From Capsicum annuum (lineage: Eukaryota; Streptophyta; Magnoliopsida; Solanales; Solanaceae): a stretch of 64,000 nucleotides of DNA. Positions 45,877-57,905 of this stretch are shown piece after piece. A program made the translations under genes and the position numbers. Under the pieces are notes generated by a model, which had not been told where the DNA came from, searched no databases, and was given only the letters and a program-made list of their open reading frames with translations. Each line of letters begins with the position of its first letter. Within the stretch, counting starts at the first letter, position 1. The DNA lies in NCBI RefSeq assembly GCF_002878395.1, contig NW_025862266.1, positions 266,093 to 330,092 of the forward strand, in the 5' to 3' direction.

Positions 45877-47190
45877 TCAAAGAATATAACTGGTTGTGAC
45901 TGCTTTCGACAACTGAAGGGGAACCCTTAGGAAAAGGAATTGTGGAGGCGGCTTTGGACTTAGCCCCCCACCCCTCCCCCCCGTATTTACTCCAGTTGAA
46001 GGACAATCTCTTTGAAGGTGACCCACTTTGCGACAAGTATAGCAGTTTATCCCTTCAAACAAGCACTTTTTTAGATGATTCCTTCCGCAAACCTCACACC
46101 ACAGATAAGTATGACGCCGGTGGGCCACACTTCCCTAAGACTGTGTACCTAGAGCTTTGGACCCATGAGGATTCTGAAAACTCTAAGTTTGTCTATCTGT
46201 CGGTGGTCTGGGTACTGGGGCGCTGGCTGGTGACTGTGAATTATTCAAAAACTTCTTCTTCTTTGACCACTTATTACCCCAGTTACCACTCTGCGACTGA
46301 CTCTGGTGCTGGTCTGAAGATCTAACTCTCTTAGCCTATCTATCTTTCTTTCTAGATTCAGCAATCTTTTTCTTCTTCTCTTCCACCTGCTACATATGAA
46401 TGGTCAGTCAAGCAAAGTCTAACTCCTTATTCGACATAGCCCCTTGGCACTCAAGCACCAGGTTATCAGCAAGGCCAGATGCAAATTTCCTCATCTGGGC
46501 TCTCATATTACTAGTCAACTCTGATGCATAGCGGGCTAGTTCATTAAATTTCAAAGTGTACTCCTGGACACTCATACTGTCCTGCTTCAGATTCATAAAC
46601 TTTTTCGCTTTGGTCTCCCTCAAATCCAAGGAAAGAATCAATCAACGAAAGCTTCCAAAAATTTGCCCTAAACTGTGAGCTCAGCACTTTCACCATTTTA
46701 ATCTTCTCAGTCGACATACCACTGATTCGCAACGTCCTTAAGCTGATAGGTGCTAGCTCCACCCTTTCAACCTAATCCATATGCATTACCTAAAAGATCT
46801 TTTCCCTCTCATCCACGAAAACCTATAGATCTTCCTCAACCTTGGTGCCAGTGAATTTAGGTGGGTTCATCTTCATGAAATGTCCGACTCTAGTAGCCTC
46901 AAACGTAACAGATACAGACCCAACACCTTTCGATCGTTGAGCCTGGTTAGCTACCAACTGTGTCAGCATATGAATGGACCATCTGAATTCTGCATTTGAA
47001 ATATCTCCCTGAGTAGTTGAGGCATGTTTGGCATTAGTCCGCAGAGCCCGGGTGGACTGGTCAGGACTGGAGGGACTCTCGGAGTAGGGACAAATTCTAG
47101 AGTGTGAGCCCTATTACGGGTCCACATCCCATGGGTGGGATGGATCTCATCTGCCTAAGCATTCTGATCGATAATACGATGTGGAGGCAT
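45877..47190 (-). pseudogene. Chromovirus 2 gag, broken
   Basis: The first ATG of the internal region is at 47190 (MPPHRIIDQNA, then a stop). A gag core is readable around 46640-46410 (KAKKFMNLKQDSMSVQEYTL, KFNELARYA, KFASGLADN). A CCHC zinc knuckle, CYTCRKVGHLQRDC, with all four ligands lies near 46040-46000. Frameshifts occur near 46650 and 46330, and a C-run region (about 45965-45980) follows the knuckle. Gag would form the particle and bind the RNA through this knuckle. Confidence 0.78.
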
Positions 47191-47385
47191 AACTGTGTTT
47201 CTAAAACACAAGTGATCATTAATTAGGGGATAATTCAGACTCTGAAGCACGAGCTAAATCACAAAGAAGGGAGACATTTCCTAAATGCCTAGCAGCCTCC
47301 TGCTTATAAGTGTGGCGCGGTACACTCCCATAAATAAGACTCTACCTAATGCGATTTCGCAGACACCCTAGGACCATGAACCGCA

Positions 47386-47397
47386 CTTTGATACCAA
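47386..47397 (-). other. Chromovirus 2 primer-binding site
   Basis: The minus strand reads TTGGTATCAAAGTGC three bases from the LTR. It differs slightly from the complement of initiator tRNA-Met (TGGTATCAGAGC). Confidence 0.75.
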
Positions 47398-47400
47398 GCT

Positions 47401-49536
47401 TGTCACGACATGAACCAGGCCCTGGCCATAACGAGCATTTCAAACTATTGAGGCCCGAAACACCCCTATCTATCTGGTAATCATGCACCTAATTCATATG
47501 ATCAAAGTAATGCAGAAAAACACAATAATTTGGAAACATAGTCATAATTATGAAAAGAAACAATAACGGGGAGAGAAGGCTCCCTCAACATCAATTAACC
47601 TCTAAATAACTGTCTGCGAAAATCTCTAACAAATGATTGAGTCTATAAACTGGGACAAGGCCCCCAGTAGACCCTAAAACTAAATATAAGATAAAAAGAC
47701 AGTAGGACATAAGACCTTCCGAAACATAGAAGGCTCACCACTTGTCTCTACAGCTCTGTCTGAATGATCTACTGATTCTCTTGACCCCTAGACTGGACCT
47801 CTGAACTTGAGAGGTTGGAGAAGGGAGAGGGTTAGCACAAAAGTACTGGCACACAGAGATATCAATATAAAACATAAGATTTTTACAATATATAGTTGAG
47901 AGCCATTATAAAGCAATTTCATATCAAATCATTTAAAAACATATGGGCGTAATGCAATAGTTTCTCAACATCTATGAAATGCAACTGAGCAAGGTGGAAT
48001 ACCCTACATAATTTACACCAACTATCTAACCTCGGTTTCCACCGAGATTAGAGTATAAGTGAGGGAAAGACACACAAGATCACATAGCATGGTGTCTCAA
48101 CCCAATGGTAGTGCCCAAGATCACTTAGACCGGACTCCTACATATAGTCCCAATTTGGGAATGACATGAAGTCAAGTACACAAGATCACTTAGCCTGGTA
48201 CCAATATTCCGTGTCAGGAAACATGTTTTCCAGCGATGAGCCCTTATGTCTCAAATGCCTTCTTCGGTCATCCACCTTTCTTATGTAAAATCAATGCATT
48301 CAAATTTCATCTTATTTAATCAGATATCGTATTCTATAGGATATCGTCATACCTGACTTGAATGTCATCAATATACATCCACATATAAATAATCATGTAA
48401 AACCCATGGTGCTTTATCATTTACAAGTGGTGGACAATATTTATTTCAAATTCATGTTCTCTTTTGTTGATCACAATATAATATGGAGTATCAAAACATT
48501 ATCATGGGAATTTAAAAACAATTTATCATTTATATTTATCAAACTTCCATGGAAAATATCAAATCACATATGCATGGTTTCAACCATTAAAGTATATAGG
48601 CAAACAATTCTCATGACATAAAGAAAATGACTTAGAAATCATATTAAAAGCAAGTTATTGGCATTTGATTGAAAACCCCTATTTAGAAACATGCATGTTC
48701 ATAAAATCTACACCAATGAGATTTTAGGATAACCTCACGTACCCCTATTTCCAAGGATAGTAGATGTTTCTTGAAGCTTGCAGATTGGTGATTCCAAATA
48801 TGTAATTATCTTTGAAAACCTACGGTCGAATCTTGAACTATTTGGGTTTTTATTTTGAAACCCTAAGGAGAATCTTTGAGCACTTTTGATGAATGAAGAT
48901 GTATTTTGGGGTCCTTGGAACTGAATTTCGTGTTTTAGGGCTAATTAAGGGTGGAAAAGGACCACTTTGTCCCCAAGACGGAGTGTTTAAGTCACTAGAT
49001 TTCATTACATAGGAGCCACCCATCCCATTGACTAGGTTCACATAGGCGCCGCCTAGGATATCACCTATGTTTACATAGGCTCCGCCTAGGCTATCACCTA
49101 TGTTTATATAGGCGCTGCCTAGGCTATTGCCTATACTTTCCAATGGCCATGGAAGATTGGTTAGGCGATGCTTATCACTTTGAAGGGCCATAACTTCTTG
49201 CTCGGGTGTCGGATTTTTGCCAAATTGGTATCGTTGGAAAGATAACTCAAATAACTATCATTTGACACATAGTAGGCTTCCTAATTCAAAATATATAGAG
49301 GGTTATGGTCGATGGAAGCTGAGACACTTTATCACATCCAGTAAAACATAGTCGATCGAAATACTTTCAACTCGTCCTTGAGTTGAAGGACCTCTATAGA
49401 ATAAATTCAAGATTGAGTGGATTAATATGCTACACAATAATTAACATGCCATATTGGCATAGGATTTTATGGCTTTGGGATTAACAACGCATCAAAATTA
49501 TGGTCTACATTGTAGCCCAAATTGTGGGCCGTTACA
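47401..49536 (-). mobile_element. Chromovirus 2 5' LTR
   Basis: Complete, 2136 bp. Plus-strand ends are tgtcacgacatgaacc and gggccgttaca, so the minus strand gives TGTAACGGCCC to GTCGTGACA. Four 33-bp minisatellite units lie at about 49003-49140. Confidence 0.9.
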
Positions 49537-50080
49537 ATATATATTTACTTTCTAAATATGATGATGTTTACTCATGTATTTCACCCCCATATACTCAGTT
49601 TATTCTCAAAGTGTTGATCCACATATATGTCTATGTGCTACATTATCATATAATGTAGGTTCATTTGCTAAGTATCAACAGTGTGAGTAGTTCGAGCATC
49701 TTTATCTACGCTTCCACAGTTGGTGAGTCCTCATGATTTGAGGGCCTACTTATTCAAATTTCCAACTTTTATAGTATTTGAGTTAACATTTTTAGTTTAG
49801 TTTGAGTCAGTTGGGGGTCTATCCTAATGGCTCTCTAGTTCTTTGTTAGTAGTAGAGGCTTGTTGGACTATGAGTTTATTTACAGACTTTCAGTATTTGT
49901 TGTTTAGACATTAACTATAGTTTATTCAGTTTATTTTTTGTTATTATACAGTATTATTCCTTGATTAGATGATCTTGAAGTAAGGTTCAGACTTAGTAGT
50001 AGGCTCAAAGGGTTAGCTTGATTTTACTCGTAGCCGTGAGTACCGTGTGACATTTCGAGATCAGATTTTGGGGTGTTACA
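49537..50080 (+). mobile_element. Plus-strand gypsy LTR fragment
   Basis: It ends in ggggtgttaca at 50080, a gypsy LTR terminus, and carries the gtgagtcctc, gttgggggtct and gggttagctt series also seen at 553-1141. The left part is missing. Its right end abuts copia 3 gag, so it is what remains of an element inserted there. Confidence 0.65.
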
Positions 50081-50990
50081 GTATTGCTCTCATAGGGAAG
50101 AGAAAGTTTAGATTTGTCACTAGAACCTGCAGTAAAAAGTTTTATAGAGAGGAGCTGCATAAGCAGTGGGAAACATGTAATGCCATTGTGCTTTCCTGGA
50201 TCATGAACACTGTGAGTGAAAGTCTATTTTTTAGAATTGTTTATGCCATGAATGCTTCGGAAGTTTAGTAAGATTTGAAGGAGAGATATGAAAAAGTGAA
50301 TTGTATGTATATATATCAACTGCATCGTGACATCAATATGCGCTCTAAAGGTACAGATTCAATCTCAGCTTATTTTACCAAATTGAAGAGTTTATGGAGT
50401 TAGTATGATGTACTAGTACCAAATCCTAGTTGTGATTGCCCTATGTCTAGAAAGTATTCAGATCATATGTGTCAACTTAGACTTTTACAATTTTAAGTGG
50501 CCTAAATGAGTCCTATGATCAAGCTAGAAGAGAGATATTGCTCAAAGGAGTGATTCCTACTTTTAATCAAGCTTATGCTACGCTTATAGAGGATGAAATC
50601 CAACTTTCAGCTTGTATGATGACTTTGAATGACAGATCAGAACCACATTCTATGCAAGCAAATCAAAATTATAGGTTTGGACAAGGCAACACTAACTATA
50701 AAGACAGAAAATGTGAATATTGCCATCTCTTAGGTCATATCAAGGAAACTTGTTATAAGTTGGTAGGTTATCTAAATGACTTGAAGAATAAGAAGAAACA
50801 AGGCTACAATTCTAACTTCAGATCATAGAACACTGGGAGCAACAACTTTTCCACACACAATGGTGGTAACAACTTTGTCAACACTGGTAACAAGTCTTCT
50901 CAGGCTCCAACTATGGTAGCTAGCCAAGTTGATGCTGCTAGTTCTAGTCATAAAGTGACTCGTGTAACACTAGCCAATCCTAACATATTC
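50081..50990 (+). pseudogene. Copia 3 gag, 5'-truncated and broken
   Basis: The preserved part starts ALIGKRKFRFV and shows WETCNAIVLSWIMNTVSESL, a typical copia gag segment. A stop lies at 50266, then QDLKERYEKVN and DSISAYFTKLKSLW continue. After a further stop, a 96-codon frame (50538-50828) has a well-formed zinc knuckle, CEYCHLLGHIKETC (residues 59-72, all ligands present), followed by a basic tail. Gag would package the element RNA. The missing N-terminus was lost at the junction with the gypsy LTR. Confidence 0.82.
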
Positions 50991-51089
50991 ACTAATGAGT
51001 AGTACTCTCAGATTATGACCATGATGAGCAAGGATACCAAATATATGAAACAAGTAAATATGACAGGTATTACTACTTGTTTTTTTATC

Positions 51090-51804
51090 CAAAGCCTGTC
51101 CTAACAATTGGATTGTAGACTCAGGTGCTATACATCATGAGTTTGCACATAGACAGTTATTTGAAAGTAGTACCAGATTATACTCTAAATATTTGGACAA
51201 GTTTCACCTTCCAACAGATAATGAAGTGACAATCTCATATACTAAAGAAGCCTTCATTTTTGCAGATGATGTGATCAAAGATGTTCTACTTGTTCCAGAC
51301 TTCAAACTCTATTTGTTTTCTATTGCTAAGATAACCAAGGCACTTTCATGCTTTGTGTCCTTTTTTGTATTTATGTATCTTTCTGGACCTCTTCAATGGC
51401 AAGGTAAGGGGAATTGGTAGACAACAGGTTGGACTATATGTCCTTAAAGGTGGTTGGGTAGGAGATAATAATCAGTCAGAATAAAAAACCTTTAAGTTCA
51501 TTGCAGATGTCTCGACTTTTAGTTGCAGCTTATGGCACCAAAGACTTGGACACCCTGCTTCTCAGGTTCTCAAATGTTTATACATTCTGAAGAATCCTAG
51601 TGATGTAAAATTTTTGAATAAATGTATTGTGTGTCCTCTTGATAAATAGAAAAGATTGTCATTTCCTACAAGTACTACTAGATGCTCCACTTGTTTTGAA
51701 CTTTTACATGTGGATTTATGGGGTCATATAAAACTTCTACTTTTGACAACAAATGTTATTTCTTGACTATGGTAGATAACCATAGTAGATATACATGGGT
51801 GCAC
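51090..51804 (+). pseudogene. Copia 3 protease and integrase N-terminus
   Basis: The protease site NWIVDSGAIHHEF is near 51100-51137 with an intact DSG. The integrase zinc region, LWHQRLGHPASQVL and CIVCPLDK, lies near 51530-51650, followed by a stop. ELLHVDLWGHI is near 51700 with the first catalytic Asp. The sequence stops at 51804 inside the core (the NHSRYTWVH region), where the nested element begins. Several stops and frameshifts occur before it. Confidence 0.82.
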
Positions 51805-53498
51805 TGATAACACTCAACTTACACCTCAAATAAGTGCAAGGTGGTCGTTGTCAATATATTTACCCAACTTTAGAGTCGGGGTTGAATCCACGAGAAACAA
51901 TGTGACTGGCGATAAAACTAATTTGAAACTACAGCTACAAGTTGAATTTAAACAAATGATAGAAAAAGATAAAATTGTGTGGTTTTAAATGGTTAACCAA
52001 AAGTTGATAACCACTTCGATATAACAATGTTATGGGACACTAGAGTTATTGTTACCAAGATGCTTACATAGGTTGGGTTACAAATCATGTTAGAGTTCCA
52101 ATTGACACTTAAATTGCAAGAAGAGTTGAATCCTATTATTTACCCATTCGTCTCTCAACCTCAGTAGGTAGTGTATCCGTTAATTCTCTCGAACTTAAAG
52201 GATGTGTTTGCTATTCAACTATATTCTCATATAGGTAAATCCGGTTAAGGCATTTTCCATTAAACTAAAGATTAAAATCTTTTGAGTCCATGTAAACTCT
52301 TTCTTTTCCCACATACACTTTCCTCTCGGACAAGTGATGTTCTTGGGCTCACCCTTCAAGTTTCAACTAAGAGAGATCGTCACATTGATCGACAAACACT
52401 TTTCTCTCTGAAAAGTGATGTTTTGGGGCTCACCTTTCAAGTTGCAACTAAGAGAGATCGTTCATTTCTCAGCAAGCACTTTTCTCTCAGACAAGTTATT
52501 GTTTCATTGAAGTTACCTAACAAACACTTTCCTCTCAGACAAGTGATGTTTGTAGTGCTGACTCTATTAAGTTGCAGCCAAGAAAGATCATTAAAATAAA
52601 GGAAGGTTTATACAACATCAATTTGTTATGGACATACATTAGATTCACAACCCAAATTAGTATTCACATCAAAGTTCCCATAACTAAAGTAAAGAAAATT
52701 AGCTATTCATGATACAAAGATCAACAATATGTATTGAATTCATAATCAAGAATAAGAAATAAATCATACCCACAATCAATCCTAAAATGGAAGATGTTTA
52801 CAATAATGTTAGGAACCCTAAGTGAGAGGTTTTTTTTTCAATGAAACCCCAAAAGTTGCTATTTCTAACCCTGATTTAAAATAAATTCAAAATAAATTAG
52901 AAAAACCCTCAACTATGCCTTAAATACTTCAGCCTAACTATGGAAATAAAATAACAAAATAATTATTTTTCTCGAATAGGTGACGATGTAGCTGACGCCG
53001 CGTCAAGGATCTGACGGCGTATCACAGATGGTGTCAGATTTGCGCTAGTTGTCTTCAATATCTGCCTTAGGCTGATGATGTCCTCCGATAGCTTACCAGA
53101 GGAGTGACGGCGTGTAGCAAATGTCATCAGACCTTCATCTTATTTCACTATGTTCTGTCCCACTTGATGGCATCTTCTAATGGCTTACCAGACTTGTGAC
53201 GACATATTGAGAATGTCGTCACCTTCATCCAGAAACTCTTCTTCACTATTCTTACTGATGCCTTTTTTTGGTAGCTTACCACATCTCTGACGGCTTGTAA
53301 GAAATGCCGTCAGACTCATATCAGCTCATTTGTACCAGATTTTACTTATTTTTTTCATCTTTTCTATGTTTTCCTCCCATCCTTGACTTTCCTACAAAAT
53401 CTTAAGAAATAACATCAAAAACACCAATAATTACCTAAGAACTTACAATTATTTCAAGTTAAAAAGTCTTAAATGTGCTACGAAAATCTAGCACATCA
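51805..53498 (-). mobile_element. Non-autonomous element 2, left (3') LTR
   Basis: tgataacactcaac to tagcacatca. Between about 52310 and 52560 it has tandem units (cctctcrgacaagtgatgtt, gctcac, caactaagagagatcg) of about 84 bp, one more than the right LTR. A perfect stem-loop with TGACGACAT arms lies at 53197-53221. Confidence 0.92.
52310..52600. repeat. 84-bp tandem repeat in the LTR
   Basis: Two full units with tgggctcacc and caactaagagagatcg are followed by shorter units with only the cctctcagacaagtgat part. The right LTR at 56800-56990 has one full unit, which accounts for the 84-bp difference in LTR length. Confidence 0.85.
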
Positions 53499-53516
53499 AC
53501 ACCCTCAACTTAAAAC
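53499..53516 (-). other. Non-autonomous element 2 polypurine-like tract
   Basis: Minus strand GTTTTAAGTTGAGGGTGT, identical to that of copy 1, directly before the 3' LTR. Confidence 0.65.
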
Positions 53517-55165
53517 AATTGCTTTTCCTCAAGCAACTACATAACACCATACTACGATGATTAACCAAGAGGCACATAACATACCTATCGCAGTTGATTA
53601 TCCAGTTTAGCTCAACACTCATGCCACTCTCCATGTTTAATTACTTATAAATCCAATTATGCATATCAATGAAGATTAACAATGTGACCCAAAGGAATCA
53701 AGATATGGCATCAATTTAACAATAATAACCATGCATATGTACAAATTACACTACCCAAACAAGTAAACAGCTAGCAATGCAACCGATGTGCCCTTACAAC
53801 AAATAAGTCCCTCCTCACTCATATATGAACTTAAGAATGTCAATGCGGGGACAGTCAAGAAACCCTCACACTTAGAAAGAAATTTCAATCAATGCATGTC
53901 AAATACCATATGCTTGCCCTTATTTTCATACCAAGGTATCCAGACAGGTAAGTTAGGATCACTGTAGGTCTTTACTTCGGCTTGTAATGTAGGCAAAAGG
54001 CTGGTATGATATTCAATGGCATTTAAAGTGACTAAGCCTCCTTGGAACTACCTTAACTTTTGGGGTTCACTTATTAACCTTTTTATTTTTTTTCTTCTTT
54101 TCTTGATCACACATTATTCAGGATGGAGTAGCTTTTCTTATTCATTTTTTTCACAACTATTATTTTCTTATTCTTTATCCACAGCACCCTACTTTTTATT
54201 CTTTTTTCTTTTATTCGACCATTCCTCATACTCATTTTACATCATGCACCCCTATGATAGCCATCCTCGACTTAGGCTATTTGCCTAAGTTAAGGTGCAC
54301 AGTATCTAAGGAGGACCAGGGCCAAAACATGTTCATTATGATATAAATGGGAAGGTGATAGGTGTCATAGAAAGAAATGGTCAATTCAGGCTCAAAATAG
54401 GGGTTAAGAGATATCATGCATAACAGGGAAGATCATTTAGGCTAAAAGTGGGCTAACATCGACAACGGCCTATGATCCTTTTCTAACCCCTATCTTTCAA
54501 CCAAAGTAAGACTAACCAGTCAAGTTCTGGATTTAACACACAAAGGGAACTAATTAGTATCTCACACACACATGGCACAAAGGTGCATCACAAGCTACTA
54601 CCTATCCGATTCATGTGATTGTTTAGCAGTACATATCATGTCACTAGTACTAATGCCATAACAAGATGCACAGTGGTCACACATAAATGTATATCACACA
54701 GTTATGAAACAGACCAATGGAGAGGTGTTTATCAGTCTCAAAAATAAATAAAAATATGTCAACTATCCTAGATACTTATTTTTCTCCCAATTAACCACAA
54801 TACGTCATAAAACAAAACACAATATGCCTAAACATGCCAGCTCTAATAGGAACAAGACTCCAAGGAAAAGAGCCACAGAAACAAAAACCCACGGAGGACA
54901 TCAACACCCACAAGTAGCCCCACCCTCAACTAAAAATCATGCAATGTTTCCAATGCGTCAAACCAAAACAAGAGAGTTAGAAACATACCTGTGGCACCAT
55001 AGATGCAAAGATCTGATGTAAATCACATAAGACGAATACAAACAACAAAATACCTTGGGTTGCCTTCCAAGAAGCGCCTAGTTTAATGTCGCGGCATGAT
55101 CCAACTCAACTTTTTCCTCCACCTTAAGGATATGAATTTCACCCCCAACTTAGAGTCCATATTTT
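53517..55165. other. Non-coding internal part of non-autonomous element 2
   Basis: Matches 27567-29133 of copy 1 throughout, including the inverted pair near 54270-54295. No motif-bearing reading frame is present. Confidence 0.6.
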
Positions 55166-55169
55166 TGCC

Positions 55170-56143
55170 TCACTCATAGGGAAGTGTTACAAAGATTAAG
55201 AAGCCAAGTAATGAATGATGCATGGTAAAAAACTCGACCTTAAAGTGAGGTGTGTTTTTATGTTGTTTATCAAGTGTAAAATAAAGAATATAGGATTCTT
55301 GCTCCTTATCTTCACAGTCTTCTACTAGTTTAGATGATTCCACAGAGAAGATATCATCTAAACATAATGTGGAAAAATGCTTCGGGTGTGGCCTAACAAA
55401 TCCTACGTCAAAATTTACACTATCCTCTACAGACTCACTTTTATTCATCTTCTCAACATTTTCACTTTGAATTGGGCTAGAGTCTTCATAAGAGATTGAC
55501 TTGTTTTCTTCTTTTGCCTCTAGCACCATTTCCTCAATCTTGGCATCATCCCTCATGGTTGGTTCGGTTGGTTGGGAAATCTCCAAGCTCTGCTCAACAT
55601 CAAGAACAACATCAATATAGGGTTTTTGCTCCTCATCTTCACACTCATCCATTATGTTAAATGATTCTACAGATAAGATATCATCTAACCACAATGTAGA
55701 AAAGTGTTTTGGATGATTGACCTCGATATCCGTCTCTTCTATCCTTTCTCTTCCCTCGTCCTAATGTCTTGACGTATATCACATATGGTATCATTCGTTG
55801 TGTCTATAAGATCCAACATTAGTTGAAGCATATCTTCAATGTCACTCTTTCCAGTGCTTTATTCTTCCCTTTCATGACCATAAGACCTATCATACTCATA
55901 AGAAGAACTAGAACCTGGGTTAGCACAATAGGGGGAAGGGGCATTTGGCTAATCACTCCAATGTCCATCCTGACCACCATATAAAGAACAATTATACTCC
56001 CAGTAGGCTAGATATGGTGCACACATCTCTCTCCGAGGAGCATATTTATAATCTTTCCAAAAGTGAGGTCCATCACAATATGGACATGGATTGGAAAGAG
56101 ATGATTTCCAACCATAAAACTCATGTTCATTCCAAGATGCCAT
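55170..56143 (-). pseudogene. Gag-like zinc-knuckle ORF of non-autonomous element 2
   Basis: The frame starts at ATG 56143 (MASWNEHEFYGW). It has two zinc-knuckle-like motifs: CPYCDGPHFWKD near 56085 (Cys ligands then His, last Cys as Tyr) and CSLYGGQDGHWSD near 55980, where the second Cys is Tyr. A stop follows at 55949. The long second part (55694-55170, 174 codons) holds the acidic motif twice: LDDILSVESFNIMDECEDEE, then HPKHFSTLCLDDIFSVE. A conserved tail, FTLDKQHKN and GFLIFVTLPYE, closes it. The plan is the same as in copy 1, so this was a coding gene of the family. Its function is unknown; RNA or particle binding is inferred from the knuckles. Confidence 0.62.
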
Positions 56144-56270
56144 AGTAATAAGTAAATTAAAATAAAAATATACCTAACACAAGAATTAAAAGAAAACTAA
56201 AAACAAATATTTACAAGTTTGAATTCAAGAAAGTAGGCTAAAATTCTAAACCAACTCAATACGGCAAATT

Positions 56271-56290
56271 GTTCCCCGACAACGGTGCCA
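56271..56290 (-). other. tRNA-Asp-type primer-binding site, element 2
   Basis: The minus strand reads TGGCACCGTTGTCGGGGAAC, the site of copy 1 with two C/G-to-T/A type changes, five bases from the LTR. Confidence 0.8.
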
Positions 56291-56295
56291 TTTTT

Positions 56296-57905
56296 TATAA
56301 TGCTCAACTTACACCTCAAATAAGTGCAAGGCGGTCGTCGTTAATATATTTACCCAACTTTGGATTCGGGATCGAATCCACGAGGAACAATGTGACTGGC
56401 GATCAAACTAATTTGAAACTACAGCTACAAGTTGAATTTAAACAAATGATAGAAAAAGATAACATTTAGGGGTTTTAAATGATTAAATAAAAGTTGATAA
56501 ACACTTCGATTTAACAATGTTATGGGACACTAGAGTAATGGTTACAAGATGCTTACATGGGTTGGGTTGCGAATCACTTTAGAGTTACAATTGACACTTC
56601 AATTGCTAGAAGAGTTGAATCCTAAAATTTACCCATTCGTCTCTCAACCTCAGTAGGTAGTGTATCCATTAATTTTTTCGAACTTAAATGATGTGTTTTC
56701 TACTCAACTATGTTCTCATATAGGCAAATCCAGTTAAAGCATTTGCCATTAAACTAAAGATTAAACTCTTTTGAGCCCATGTAAACTCTTTCTTTTCCCA
56801 CATACACTTTCCTCTCAGACAAGTGATGTTCTTGGGCTCACATTTCAAGTTGCAACTAAGAGAGATCGTTACATTTCTCGACAAGCACTTTCCTCTCAGA
56901 CAAGTGATTGTTTCATTGATGTAGCCTAACAAACACTTTCCTCTTAGACAAGTGATGTTTGTAGTGCTAAATCTATTAAGTTGCAGCCAAGAAAGATCAT
57001 TAAAATAAAGAAAGGTTTATACAACATCAACTTCTTATGGACATACATTAGATCCAAAACCTAAATTAGTATTCACATCAAGGTTCCCATAACTCAAGTA
57101 AACAAAATTATCTATTCATGATACAAATATCAAAAATATGTATTAAATTCATAATCAACAATAAGTAATAAATCATACCCACAGACAATTTTCAAATGGA
57201 AGATGTTTACAAGAATGTTAGGAACCCTCAATGAGAGGTTTTTTTTTCAATGAAACCCTAAAAGTTGCTATTTATAACCCTGATTTAAGACAAATTCAAA
57301 ATTAATTATAAAAAACCTCAACTATGCCTTAAATACTTCAACCTAACTATGAAATAAAATAACAAAATAATTATTTTTCTAGGACAGGTGATGATGTAGC
57401 TGACACCGCGTCAAGGACCTGATGCGTATCACAGATGGTATCAGATTTGCTCTAGTTGTCTTCAATATTTTCCTTAGGCTGACGATGTCCTCCGACAGCC
57501 TACCAGAAGAGTGACGATGTGTAGCAAATGTCTTCAGACCTTCAGCTTATTTCACCATGTTCTGTCCCACTTGACGGCATCTTCTGACGGCTTACCACGC
57601 TTGTGGTGACATATTGATAATGCCGTCACCTTCATCCAGGAACTCTTCTTCACTGTTCTTCCTGACACCTTTTTCTGGTAGTTTACCACATCTCTGACTG
57701 CTTACAAGAAATGCCGTCAGACTCATATTAGCTCACTTGTACCAGATTTTACTTATTTTGTTCATCTTTCCTATGTTTTATTCCTATCCTTGAATTTCCT
57801 ACAAAATATTAAGAAATAACATCAAAAACACCAATAATTACTTTAGAACTTACAATTATTTCAAGTTAAAAAGTTTTAAATGTTTTACAAAAATCTAGCA
57901 CATCA
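56296..57905 (-). mobile_element. Non-autonomous element 2, right (5') LTR
   Basis: Partner of 51805-53498. The left terminus has lost the G of tgataa (now tataatgctcaac). The TGACG-type cluster lies at 57390-57730. Confidence 0.9.

Larger units (their letters stand above)
41446..49536 (-). mobile_element. Chromovirus 2 (Ty3/gypsy, Tekay/Del-like)
   Basis: On the minus strand it has a complete 5' LTR (47401-49536), PBS, gag, protease, RT, RNase H, integrase, an intact chromodomain-bearing tail and a truncated 3' LTR (41446-42361). It is a different family from chromovirus 1, with LTRs of about 2.1 kb and diverged proteins, but has the same plan. The left LTR lacks the part matching 47401-48612, lost in a deletion that joined it to copia 2. 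Confidence 0.9.
51805..57905 (-). mobile_element. Non-autonomous LTR element, copy 2
   Basis: LTRs of 1694 bp (left) and 1610 bp (right) enclose an internal region of about 2.8 kb homologous to that of copy 1, again without pol. The 5-bp flanks 51800-51804 and 57906-57910 are both tgcac, a perfect target-site duplication. It is on the minus strand, primed by a tRNA-Asp-type site at 56271-56290. The LTRs share their outer and TGACG-rich parts with copy 1 but differ in the middle, so the two copies belong to separate subfamilies. Confidence 0.92.

Noticed and set aside
45942..46325. Plus-strand open frame of 127 codons
   Set aside because: It is antisense to the chromovirus 2 gag zinc-knuckle region and shows no motif of its own.
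41710..49191. Proteins with GGAYVNIG repeats (41710-42018 and 48850-49191, minus strand)
   Set aside because: They translate the 33-bp LTR minisatellite. The unit length is a multiple of three, which keeps the frame open by chance.
52282..52599. Plus-strand frame of 105 codons with repeated LSLRQV-like words
   Set aside because: It lies inside the LTR 84-bp tandem repeat and repeats with it.
28067..54288. Similar plus-strand frames at 28067-28270 and 54016-54288 present in both non-autonomous elements
   Set aside because: The likeness follows from DNA homology of the two copies. The frames lie on the strand opposite to the element, differ in length and are composed of pyrimidine-run translations.
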